64,000 nucleotides of DNA from Denitrobacterium detoxificans (GTDB lineage: Bacteria; Actinomycetota; Coriobacteriia; Coriobacteriales; Eggerthellaceae): contig NZ_SUUH01000001.1 of assembly GCF_015062615.1 (NCBI RefSeq), positions 1-64,000 of the forward strand. The letters run 5' to 3'. Under the pieces are notes generated by a model, which was not told the origin of the DNA, made no database searches, and saw only the letters and a program-made list of their open reading frames with translations. Below, piece after piece: positions 24,544 through 32,524 of this stretch (the first letter of the stretch is position 1; the number at the start of each line of letters is the position of its first letter). The position numbers were made by a program, and so were the translations under genes.

Positions 24544-25413
24544 CTACGGGCGATACACGATTTTAGCTCCTATAGCCGAAGACCATATACCGACCTCATC
24601 AAGCTGAACGCGCGGAGGCAAGGCAGGATCCAAACGCCAGAAGACAACGCGCGCCAAATGCTCCATGGTGGCAGGCAGGGCATCGAAAGGCTCTTGCCGG
24701 GAAAGATCGGCGCCATCAAGGCCATCGATAACATCGGCGAGCATCTGCTGCATGGTCCCCAACGAGATGACGCGACCTTGCGCGTCAAGCTCTTCCGAGG
24801 ACACGCGCGCTTCCACGCTCCACGTAACGGGGTCGCCGGTAGGAGTGATCTGCTCGAAGCGACTCTTGATGGTGAGCTCGTAATAGCCACCCTTGTACAG
24901 GAACGACGCATCGGGGCTGAAAACGGATTCGCCCGGCGACTCTGCCTCGTCACGCACCTGGAAGAGCGTGTCCTGACCAGCGTCGAGCGGCACCGCATAG
25001 GAACCACTATGCGAGCGCTCGTCAAGCGCTTCGCACGCAAGTTCGTTCAGGGCATGGTTCTCGGCGCGGCGAATGCGCGTAATGGAAAACGACTCGAAGC
25101 GTCCAGCCAAATCGGACGCCTTGCGATACAGGGGAACCAGGTCGGCCGTCTTCACCTTCAGCGCGCCACCCATCTGCAGGGCCACGAGCTGGCTATCGCA
25201 GCGCACATCCACGGCGGTAAACCCGCTTGCCAGGGCATTCTGCATGCCCCAGATGAGCGCCATGTAGGCGGCGATGTTGTTCGTGGCATCGCCCAGGTAC
25301 CAGGCACCATGCGACACCTCCCCGCCCGATTCGGCAAGAAGGGCGAAAGCGCACGCGGAAGGGCCAGGATTGCCGTGCGACGCGCCGTCTATGTAGAGAA
25401 CGCCCGTAGACAC
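24544..25413 (-). CDS. RNase H-like / QueD (PTPS)-like fusion protein, both active sites degenerate
   Basis: The 289-residue protein joins two folds. Residues 1-132 are RNase HI-like: YIDGASHGNPGP (Asp9), TNN near 44-46 and CDSQL (Asp73), but the catalytic Glu of the usual AEY motif is Ala49 and the last Asp is Asn123. Residues about 175-289 follow the pterin-synthase pattern (GRVISLGTMQQML, then PATMEHLARVVFWRL, then an IWSSAIGAKIVY end) yet lack the His and Cys zinc and catalytic residues. The GTG at 25413 overlaps the stop of the zinc-ribbon gene as TAGTG. It is the last gene of rpe-nifS-nif3-zinc ribbon. Fold assignment is by eye and function is unknown; binding of a nucleic acid or nucleotide-like ligand is an inference. 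Confidence 0.75.
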   Translation of the reverse strand: MSTGVLYIDGASHGNPGPSACAFALLAESGGEVSHGAWYLGDATNNIAAYMALIWGMQNALASGFTAVDVRCDSQLVALQMGGALKVKTADLVPLYRKASDLAGRFESFSITRIRRAENHALNELACEALDERSHSGSYAVPLDAGQDTLFQVRDEAESPGESVFSPDASFLYKGGYYELTIKSRFEQITPTGDPVTWSVEARVSSEELDAQGRVISLGTMQQMLADVIDGLDGADLSRQEPFDALPATMEHLARVVFWRLDPALPPRVQLDEVGIWSSAIGAKIVYRP

Positions 25414-26132
25414 TAGTCGATGAGCAGCAGGCGACGGCAATGGGGGCACTGCGAAATGGGAGCTTCGCGCTTGATCTGCAGAAGCCTATTCGCTTCGATG
25501 ACATTGCGGCACGCAGAGCAACGCGTGTCGTCGAGCTTGGCAATGGCAACGCCGCCACAACGCTCGAGCGCGGCTTCGTACGTGGAAAGCAGCGGCTCAT
25601 ACACAAGCTTTACCTGGGCGGCACGCTCGGAGTCGGCCTGCGCGATTTCGTTCTGAAGACGAGCGGTTTCGGTGCGGAACTGCTCGGTAAGCTTGGTTTC
25701 CTGAGAGGAGAGCGTAGCCACGACTTTGCCAGCCTGCTCGGCAACCGTGCGGATTTCCTCGATTTTCTTGTCGAGCTTGCCCATCTCGAACTCGAGCGTC
25801 TCGCGGCGCTTGCGCATCCCGTCGAGATCGCGCGTGAGGGACGTGACGCTACGATAGTCGCCCTGCACCTCGTTGATCTTCGCCTGCGTTTCGCGCTGCT
25901 TGCCCTCGAGCTGCTCGTCCTCTTCGGAATAGCGATTCATCTGCTCTTCAGCCTTGGCCAGAATGGCTTCCACCTGCGCACGCTTGGCGTCGGCCTGAGC
26001 ACGCTTGCGGCGGATTTCGGCGATCTTCTTCCCATGAGGAAGAGACTCGACCTCCATACGGGCACGCAGTCGGCGGCGATCGATGTCCTGCAGGGATTCG
26101 AGGGCTTGAATCTGTTCAGCTGTAGCCTGCAT
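25413..26132 (-). CDS. Zinc-ribbon coiled-coil protein (DUF164/CT398 family)
   Basis: The 239-residue protein is a long antiparallel coiled coil (about residues 8-175, rich in Glu, Lys, Arg and Ala) followed by a C4 zinc ribbon (CSACRNVI...CPHCRRLL, about 205-235). Proteins of this family include chlamydial CT398 (CdsZ) and mycobacterial Rv2229c; their molecular role is unclear. AGGAAG precedes the ATG at 26132. It starts 5 bases after nif3 and overlaps the RNase H fusion, an order conserved in Actinobacteria, so a joint function is likely. Confidence 0.88.
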   Translation of the reverse strand: MQATAEQIQALESLQDIDRRRLRARMEVESLPHGKKIAEIRRKRAQADAKRAQVEAILAKAEEQMNRYSEEDEQLEGKQRETQAKINEVQGDYRSVTSLTRDLDGMRKRRETLEFEMGKLDKKIEEIRTVAEQAGKVVATLSSQETKLTEQFRTETARLQNEIAQADSERAAQVKLVYEPLLSTYEAALERCGGVAIAKLDDTRCSACRNVIEANRLLQIKREAPISQCPHCRRLLLID

Positions 26133-26137
26133 GCTTC

Positions 26138-27037
26138 CTACTTTCTCACCGCTTCGGGTGTTAGCCAATTGCAGTTCTGGTCGATGATATGCATGGCTGC
26201 TCGAGCCATGCCAATTTCCTCTAACGCATCGGCGAGCACGAGGCACAGCGGCAATTCGCTGACATCATGCCCAAGCTCGATGATTCCCAATCCCGCCTCT
26301 GCTGCGGGAAGAGCGTCATGATAGCGTATCTCGCCGCAAATTAGCACATCATGGCCCCGTTCAACACATATCTGGGCCAAATCTCCCTGCGAGCCCGTAC
26401 ACGTGACGACGCTCTGGACGCGCATATCGAAATCACCCCACACGCGCGGGATGCGTCCAAACACGGAAACGCAGCGCGCAGCAAGGGTACGCAGCGTAAC
26501 CGGTTCCTCATTGGGATAGCAAAGATGGCCATATCCCCGCTGAGATTCGGGGTAAACGACATCGACGATGCCCTGGAACGAAAGCCCAAGCATGGAAGAG
26601 ATCAGCTGGGGCACGCGCGGATTAACGTCGAGCGCGGTATGGAAATTCATGAGGGCAACGCCCAACCTGGCAGCTTCGAACACCACGGAACCAGGCGAAA
26701 CAACGCTCTGAGAAGCGGGCGTGAACGATTCGGGGGCCTCGATGAACACGGGGTGATGCGTAAGCAGAAGCTGGCACCCCATACGATGAGCCTGGCGTAC
26801 CGCGGAAAGCGTGGGGTCGAGCGCAATACCCACATTAGTTACCCGAACGGAAGGGTCTCCCACGAGCAGGCCCATCTTATCCCAGGATTCCGCCTGGCTT
26901 TTCGGAAAGAGCGAAAGCAGGGCGCGCTCGATGTCGCCAACCGTAAAGGAACCAGTACCGGGCACGCTTAGCGTCTCGGCATGAACGGGCGCCAAATCAT
27001 GGGCGCCGTCGATAGAACTCTTCGTGCTATTGGCCAT
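26138..27037 (-). CDS. Nif3/DUF34 dinuclear-metal protein
   Basis: Nif3-family proteins (YqfO, Rv2230c, E. coli YbgI) form toroidal hexamers with a two-metal site; some are annotated as GTP cyclohydrolase type 2, but the physiological role is open. The 299-residue protein has the metal ligands in LLLTHHPVF (about 94-102), NFHTALDV, ICGEIRYHDAL and LGHDVSE. The first 30 residues are a variable extension. It is placed between a cysteine desulfurase and the zinc-ribbon gene in one operon. Confidence 0.9.
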   Translation of the reverse strand: MANSTKSSIDGAHDLAPVHAETLSVPGTGSFTVGDIERALLSLFPKSQAESWDKMGLLVGDPSVRVTNVGIALDPTLSAVRQAHRMGCQLLLTHHPVFIEAPESFTPASQSVVSPGSVVFEAARLGVALMNFHTALDVNPRVPQLISSMLGLSFQGIVDVVYPESQRGYGHLCYPNEEPVTLRTLAARCVSVFGRIPRVWGDFDMRVQSVVTCTGSQGDLAQICVERGHDVLICGEIRYHDALPAAEAGLGIIELGHDVSELPLCLVLADALEEIGMARAAMHIIDQNCNWLTPEAVRK

Positions 27038-27067
27038 TGGATCAACCCCTAAAATGCACGTACCATT

Positions 27068-28270
27068 TTAGCGCTTATTCCAATTCACCACGCGATCAAA
27101 CGTCTGGAGGACATATTGCACATCCTGGGCGGTCGTAAATGCGCCAAAGCTGAAGCGTAGGCTGCAAAGGGCAAGGTCTCGCTCGATGCCAATGGTCTTC
27201 AATACGCGACTAGGTTCGAGGGAATGCGAGCTGCACGCCGAACCACCCGAAAGAGAAACGCCTTCCCTATCGAAGCGAAGGATGAGCGTTTCGCTTTCCA
27301 AGCCGCGCACGCATACGTTAACGATGTTGGGTAGATAGTTTGTATCGCCCTCGTTGCAATCAACCGTCTTGACTACCTGGGGAAATTGCAAAAGACCTTC
27401 GTACAAGGAATCGCGCAACGCACGCTGCCTTGCCGCCTCTGCCTCAATGGCATTGGCGTCAACGCAGAACCTCTTCATGGCCGCGGCAAAGCCTACCACA
27501 CCAGCGACATTCTGGGTGCCACTGCGCATACCCGATTCCTGACCGCCACCCAAAATAAGCGGATCGCACGAAACGCCATGACGCAGGTAAAGTGCACCTA
27601 CGCCCTTCGGGCCGCAAATTTTATGAGAGGAAAAGCTCATGGCGTCTACGCCTAGGTCGCGCACCGAGACGGGCATCTTGGCCAAAGCCTGCGTGGCATC
27701 GGTGTGGAACAGCGCACCAGCGCCATGCGCCACTTCCGCAAGCTCGGCAATGGGCTGAATCGATCCGATTTCGTTATTCGCGAGCATAACGGACACGAGG
27801 AAGGTATCGGGCCGCAAAACCTCCTTGAGATCCTCGGGCGTAACAAAGCCGTTGGCATCGGGCTGCAGGTACGAAACGTCGACACCTATGCGTTCGAGCA
27901 TACGCGCCGTCTTGAAAACGGCATCGTGCTCGATTGCCGATACGACAACATGCCCTCTCACGCTGGAACGGCCGCTCATTTTGAGTTCCCCGTAGGCGAC
28001 ATGCGATATCCCCAAAAGAGCCATGTTATCGGACTCGGTAGCGCCACTCATGAAGATGATTTCGTCGGGACGCGCGTCAATGCAACGGGCAACGTCAGCA
28101 CGTGCTCGCTCGAGCGCGGCAAACGCCGCACGACCTTCGGAATGAAGGGAGTTCGCATTCGCTCCAACGGCGATGTTGCCCATGCCCGCCTGCATATACG
28201 GTTCCATTGCCTGCTGCGCTTCCTGGCACAACGGCGTCGTGGCCGCCCAGTCGAAATACACGCGATCCAT
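27068..28270 (-). CDS. Cysteine desulfurase (NifS/IscS-like)
   Basis: It removes sulfur from cysteine with pyridoxal phosphate to supply Fe-S clusters or thiolated tRNA. The 400-residue protein has YFDWAATTP near the N-terminus, the SGATESDN phosphate loop, HTDATQALAKM, the PLP lysine in SSHKICGPKG near 207 and the catalytic cysteine in SGGSACSSHSLEP near 330. The loop around this Cys fits class I NifS/IscS enzymes. Neither iscU nor mnmA is adjacent, so the sulfur acceptor is not indicated. It starts 9 bases after rpe. Confidence 0.93.
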   Translation of the reverse strand: MDRVYFDWAATTPLCQEAQQAMEPYMQAGMGNIAVGANANSLHSEGRAAFAALERARADVARCIDARPDEIIFMSGATESDNMALLGISHVAYGELKMSGRSSVRGHVVVSAIEHDAVFKTARMLERIGVDVSYLQPDANGFVTPEDLKEVLRPDTFLVSVMLANNEIGSIQPIAELAEVAHGAGALFHTDATQALAKMPVSVRDLGVDAMSFSSHKICGPKGVGALYLRHGVSCDPLILGGGQESGMRSGTQNVAGVVGFAAAMKRFCVDANAIEAEAARQRALRDSLYEGLLQFPQVVKTVDCNEGDTNYLPNIVNVCVRGLESETLILRFDREGVSLSGGSACSSHSLEPSRVLKTIGIERDLALCSLRFSFGAFTTAQDVQYVLQTFDRVVNWNKR

Positions 28271-28279
28271 TTCGTGCTC

Positions 28280-28969
28280 CTAACGTGCGTTCGCGGCAGA
28301 AAGGCGAATAGATTCGATGGCGGCGGCGCGATCGGCCGCCTTGAAGACGCCATTGCCGGCAACCATGACATCAGCACCCGCTACGCCAACGAGAGCGGCC
28401 GTAGTGGGGTTGATGCCACCATCCACCTGGATGAGCGGAGACACGCCCGCTTCCTTTGCAAGCTGAACGACCTGACGGATGCGATTGGGCGTTTCCTCGA
28501 TGAACGACTGCCCGGAAAAGCCAGGGAATACGCTCATGACGAGGACCATATCCCAAAGACCAATGGTTTGGGCAAGAACGGAAACATCGGTGTCGGGCTT
28601 CAACGCGATAGCGGCCTTCGAACCAGCCTCGTGAATGAGTTCGACGGCCTTCCTGGCTTCGTCATTCGGACATGCGGGGTCGAGCGCTTCCCAGTGAATG
28701 GTAACCATATACGGCTGCGAAGCCAGGAACCAGGGAAGCTGAACAAGTGGATTCGAAATCATGAGATGCACGTCGAGCGGCATAGACGTGATGCGCGCGA
28801 GCTGCTGCGCAACGGGTACGCCGATGGTGAGATTCGGAACGAAATGGCCATCCATGACGTCAACATGAACCCAATCCGCGCCACCTGTCTCGATGGAAGC
28901 AATCTCTGACTGAAGGTTCATGAAATCGGAGGACAAAATTGAAGGCGATACGCGGACCGTTTCGAACAT
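28280..28969 (-). CDS. rpe: Ribulose-phosphate 3-epimerase
   Basis: It interconverts ribulose 5-phosphate and xylulose 5-phosphate in the pentose phosphate pathway. The 229-residue TIM barrel has SPSILSSDF near residue 8, VDVMDGHFVPNLTIG near 36 with metal-binding Asp and His, DVHLMISNP near 65, and the C-terminal QVDGGINPTTA and GADVMVAGNGVF. I chose the ATG at 28969 with AAAGGTC upstream. It is the first gene of the operon leading to the RNase H fusion. Confidence 0.95.
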   Translation of the reverse strand: MFETVRVSPSILSSDFMNLQSEIASIETGGADWVHVDVMDGHFVPNLTIGVPVAQQLARITSMPLDVHLMISNPLVQLPWFLASQPYMVTIHWEALDPACPNDEARKAVELIHEAGSKAAIALKPDTDVSVLAQTIGLWDMVLVMSVFPGFSGQSFIEETPNRIRQVVQLAKEAGVSPLIQVDGGINPTTAALVGVAGADVMVAGNGVFKAADRAAAIESIRLSAANAR

Positions 28970-29034
28970 GCCAGACCTTTCGATTACAGCAAGTAGTTCC
29001 TCAAAGCCACCCGATTGTAACCCCCAGGAATTAA

Positions 29035-29502
29035 CTAGGCATAATCTCTTTCCAAATTGAGCAGGAATTCCTTGATATCCATGCCTCCCGCATATCCAAC
29101 GAGCTTCCCGTTGGCGCCAATAACGCGGTGGCACGGGATGAAAATGGGTATGGGGTTGGCATTCGCGGCCATGCCACATGCGCGATACGCGCCCGGACTC
29201 CCCGCCGATGCGGCGATATCGGAATACGATCTAGTCTGTCCATATGGAATACGCGCAATGGCATGCCAGACGGATTCCTGGAACACCGATCCGGAAACGC
29301 TAAGAGGTACGGTGAACGCCTGGCGCTTGCCGGCAAAGTACTCCTGGAGCTCGTTAGCCGCCCTGTTCGTAAGCAAGGTGGGGGCCTCGTCCCCATCGAG
29401 TTCTACCGCGCCAAAGGCAAGACCGGTTATGGCTTCGCCATTCGACGAAAGCGTGAGCTGCCCCAGGGGCGTGTTGTATGCGAAATACGTTTGCCTGAGC
29501 AT
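29035..29502 (-). CDS. ogt: Methylated-DNA--protein-cysteine methyltransferase
   Basis: This suicide protein transfers O6-alkyl groups from guanine to its own cysteine. The 155-residue product has the N-terminal RNase H-like fold and the C-terminal domain with FQESVWHAIARIPYGQTRSY (about 74-93) and the acceptor Cys124 in IPCHRVIG. The length fits Ogt-type enzymes without an AdaA domain. I chose the ATG at 29502, 5 bases after the gpsA stop codon, suggesting translational coupling because no good ribosome site is visible. Confidence 0.93.
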   Translation of the reverse strand: MLRQTYFAYNTPLGQLTLSSNGEAITGLAFGAVELDGDEAPTLLTNRAANELQEYFAGKRQAFTVPLSVSGSVFQESVWHAIARIPYGQTRSYSDIAASAGSPGAYRACGMAANANPIPIFIPCHRVIGANGKLVGYAGGMDIKEFLLNLERDYA

Positions 29503-29507
29503 GGAGG

Positions 29508-30512
29508 CTAGCCCAAGCCGTAGAACTCTTGCTTGAGAGGACGATCGCTCAGAGACAGCCCCGCAACGCGAGGGTCGGCGCCTTCCCAAATTACCTGGCG
29601 TACGGCTTCGGTAATGGGCATTTCCACGCCGGCCTTCTTCGCCAGCGGAAGAAGCGTCTGGCATGCGTACGCACCTTCAACGACCATGTGCGTTTCGTTG
29701 GTAAACTCTTCGAGCGTGCCACCGCGCGCCACCATTTCACCGAAGCGGCGGTTACGCGAGTGCTGAGACGTGCACGTAGCAATTAGGTCGCCCGTACCGG
29801 CAAGACCCATGCACGTGATGGCCTCGCCACCAAGGGCGTTAACCAGACGGCTCATCTCCGCCAGGCCGCGCGTCATGAGCAGCGAGGCAGTATTGTCCCC
29901 GTATCCAAGGCCAAATGACATGCCCACCGCCAACGCAATGACGTTCTTGCAGGCAGCGCAAATCTCAACGCCCACGACGTCAGAACACGTGTAGGTGCGG
30001 AAATGGTCGCTCGCAAACGCTTGCTGCAGGAACGCGGCCACTTCGGGTGACTTGGATGCGATGACCGTAGCAGCCGGCATGCCCCGAATGACTTCCTCGG
30101 CATGATTGGGTCCCGAGAGTACGGCAAAGCGATCGGGGTTGCCCATCTCCTGCTCGAAGATCTGCACGGGAAGCAAACCGCTTTCGGCTTCCACGCCCTT
30201 ACTGCAGATGACGATGGGGAGCGTATCGCTTGCAATGGGAGCAAGCGCACGAGCTACGCCACGCAGGAGCTTCGAGGGCGTGACAACGGCTACGGCGTCG
30301 GCATTGTACAGGCAATCGCGATACCCCACGGTGGCAACGATGTTGCGCGAGAGCTCAACATCGCTGAAGTAACGCGGGTTCACGTGATCGCAATTGATGG
30401 AAGAGACGACCTCGGGCCTGCGAGCCCAAATATTCACATTCTGGCCATTGCTTCCGAGCATCTGGGCAATGGCAGTACCCCAGGAACCTGCACCAATAAC
30501 GCCTATTTTCAT
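29508..30512 (-). CDS. gpsA: NAD(P)-dependent glycerol-3-phosphate dehydrogenase
   Basis: It makes sn-glycerol 3-phosphate for phospholipids from dihydroxyacetone phosphate. The 334-residue protein begins with the Rossmann motif IGAGSWGTA (about 5-13), has ICSKG near 105, LSGPNHAEE near 135, the catalytic lysine in CAACKNVIALAVG near 190 and GLAGTGDLIATC. GGGGGTAG precedes the ATG. It lies directly downstream of plsY, so production of glycerol 3-phosphate and its acylation are encoded together. Confidence 0.96.
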   Translation of the reverse strand: MKIGVIGAGSWGTAIAQMLGSNGQNVNIWARRPEVVSSINCDHVNPRYFSDVELSRNIVATVGYRDCLYNADAVAVVTPSKLLRGVARALAPIASDTLPIVICSKGVEAESGLLPVQIFEQEMGNPDRFAVLSGPNHAEEVIRGMPAATVIASKSPEVAAFLQQAFASDHFRTYTCSDVVGVEICAACKNVIALAVGMSFGLGYGDNTASLLMTRGLAEMSRLVNALGGEAITCMGLAGTGDLIATCTSQHSRNRRFGEMVARGGTLEEFTNETHMVVEGAYACQTLLPLAKKAGVEMPITEAVRQVIWEGADPRVAGLSLSDRPLKQEFYGLG

Positions 30513-30519
30513 AAAGAGA

Positions 30520-31164
30520 CTACCCCCTTTTAGAACTGCCAATGCGGTTTTCCGTGCCCGCGCGCAAGCGGGAGATGTTCGCACGATGCGCCCATACCAC
30601 CAGAATGCCCACGAGTGCACATACAATGGCGGCAAACCAGTCGCCCCAGAACACGTAGAACGACATGAACGGGCAGAGTACCGCAGCCGTGATGGAGCCC
30701 GCGGAAATGTACTTGGTAAGCACCACGACCACGATGAACGAAGCAAGTTCGATCAGGGCGGGAATGGGACCAAACACGAAGAAGAGGGCACCGATGGATA
30801 CGGCAATGCCCTTGCCACCATGGAACCCAAGCCAAGGCGAAAACACGTGACCCAGGCATCCGCCGGCAAGCGCCATGGCCATGGCGTCACCCGTGGTAAA
30901 CATACCCTCGGCGGAGGCAAAAGCCGACGTGATGAGCATGGCAAGCAACCCAGCAAGCAGGCCCTTGCCAAAGTCCATCAGGAAGACCAGATAACCGCCC
31001 TTCTTGCCAAATGCGCGAATGGCGTTCGTAGTACCGATATTGCCCGAGCCAACCTCGCGAATATCAACGTGATATATGCATTTGCCGATGATGACACCGC
31101 TGGGAAGTGAACCAAGCAGAAATGAAATAGCCAGTACGACAATGAGTACGATGGGCGACTGCAA
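30520..31164 (-). CDS. plsY: Glycerol-3-phosphate acyltransferase PlsY
   Basis: PlsY moves an acyl group from acyl phosphate to glycerol 3-phosphate at the membrane, the first step of phospholipid synthesis. The 214-residue protein has about five to seven membrane segments and the three cytosolic motifs of the family: GSLPSGVIIGK near residue 18, GSGNIGTTNAIR near 39 and HGGKGIAVSIG near 117. It starts 3 bases after der and is followed by gpsA. PlsX is not in the window. Confidence 0.95.
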   Translation of the reverse strand: MQSPIVLIVVLAISFLLGSLPSGVIIGKCIYHVDIREVGSGNIGTTNAIRAFGKKGGYLVFLMDFGKGLLAGLLAMLITSAFASAEGMFTTGDAMAMALAGGCLGHVFSPWLGFHGGKGIAVSIGALFFVFGPIPALIELASFIVVVVLTKYISAGSITAAVLCPFMSFYVFWGDWFAAIVCALVGILVVWAHRANISRLRAGTENRIGSSKRG

Positions 31165-31167
31165 GGG

Positions 31168-32484
31168 TTAATCCTTCCGTTTGAACTTGATGCGAATGGG
31201 CGTACCGGTGAATTCGAAGCTGCGGCGCAAACGACCTTCCAGGTAACGTTCGTAATTGTCGGTAACGATCTCGGGGTGGTTGGCGAAGAACGTAATCTGA
31301 GGCGGGCACGTAGCCGTCTGAGTGGCGTACTTCAGCTTCAGGAGTTTCTTGCCCTGCGAGATGCTATGACCAAAATCGCGAATCTCGGCGAGCCAGTTGT
31401 TGAGCGCGCTCGTGGAAACGCGGGCGTTGTATCCCGCATACGCCTTGTCGATCATTTCCCAAATGCGATGCGTGTTCTTGCCCGTAAGCGCCGAAACGGC
31501 GATAACGGGAGCGTACGAAACGAACTGCAGGCGTTCCGCCACCTGGTCGCGCACGCGTTCCTTCGCCTCGGCACCTTCCACGATGTCCCACTTGTTCAAC
31601 ACGATAACCATGGCGCAGCCACGTTCGGCGGCGAAGCCGGCAATGCGCTGATCCTGGTCGGTAAGGCCGAGCGTTCCGTCTACCATGAGGAGCACAACCT
31701 GCGCGCGATCGATGGCGCGCATGGAACGCACGAAGCCGTAGTACTCCACGTCTTCGTCAATCTGGCTCTTGCGGCGCAAACCCGCCGTGTCTACCAGGCG
31801 ATACGCCTTGCCCTCGTGATGGACCACCGTGTCGATGGCATCACGCGTGGTGCCCGCCACGTCGCTCACGATAGAGCGATCGTTCTGGGACAGCATGTTG
31901 GTGATGGAAGACTTGCCCGCATTCGGGCGACCGATGATGGCAACGTTGATGGCGTCTTCTGCATTCGGATCAAAGCGCTCAGGCGCCTCGCGCAGCAGCT
32001 TCACCGTCTCGTCGAGCAAGTCGCCCGTACCCGTGCCATGCAGCGCGGAAACCGGCCAGGGATCGCCCAGGCCAAGGTTGTAGAACTCGTAGACGGAATC
32101 GAGGTTGTTGGGATCGTCGATCTTGTTCACGACCAAGAGCACGGGCACGTTGGCCTTGCGCAAGCTACGCGCCACCTCCTCGTCGTCGGCGTTGATCCCC
32201 GTCTTGCCATCGACCACGAAGAGGATGACATCGCATTCGTTGGCAGCCGTGAAGGCCTGATTGCGAATGGACGTCTGAAATGCGTCTTCGTCACCCATTT
32301 CAATGCCACCCGTATCGATGAGCGTGAAGCTCTCGCCATTCCAATCGGCTTCGTGATAGGAACGATCGCGCGTTACGCCGCGCATGGAATGAACGATAGC
32401 GTCGTCCGCTTGTGCAATACGATTGACGAATGTGGATTTACCGACATTCGGACGGCCGACCACGGCCACCAGATGCTTCGCCAT
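31168..32484 (-). CDS. der: Ribosome biogenesis GTPase Der
   Basis: Der (EngA) is a double GTPase needed for 50S assembly. The 438-residue protein has two G domains, with G1 motifs GRPNVGKST near residue 10 and GRPNAGKSS near 185, DTGG and DTAG switch II motifs, NKID and NKWD base-recognition motifs, and a KH-like C-terminal domain. GAAAGGCGG precedes the ATG. It sits between a DUF512 gene and plsY, a gene order common in Gram-positives. Confidence 0.97.
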   Translation of the reverse strand: MAKHLVAVVGRPNVGKSTFVNRIAQADDAIVHSMRGVTRDRSYHEADWNGESFTLIDTGGIEMGDEDAFQTSIRNQAFTAANECDVILFVVDGKTGINADDEEVARSLRKANVPVLLVVNKIDDPNNLDSVYEFYNLGLGDPWPVSALHGTGTGDLLDETVKLLREAPERFDPNAEDAINVAIIGRPNAGKSSITNMLSQNDRSIVSDVAGTTRDAIDTVVHHEGKAYRLVDTAGLRRKSQIDEDVEYYGFVRSMRAIDRAQVVLLMVDGTLGLTDQDQRIAGFAAERGCAMVIVLNKWDIVEGAEAKERVRDQVAERLQFVSYAPVIAVSALTGKNTHRIWEMIDKAYAGYNARVSTSALNNWLAEIRDFGHSISQGKKLLKLKYATQTATCPPQITFFANHPEIVTDNYERYLEGRLRRSFEFTGTPIRIKFKRKD

Positions 32485-32524
32485 TATTCCGCCTTTCGCT
32501 TGGAAGCGCTTGCGAGAAACCCCA

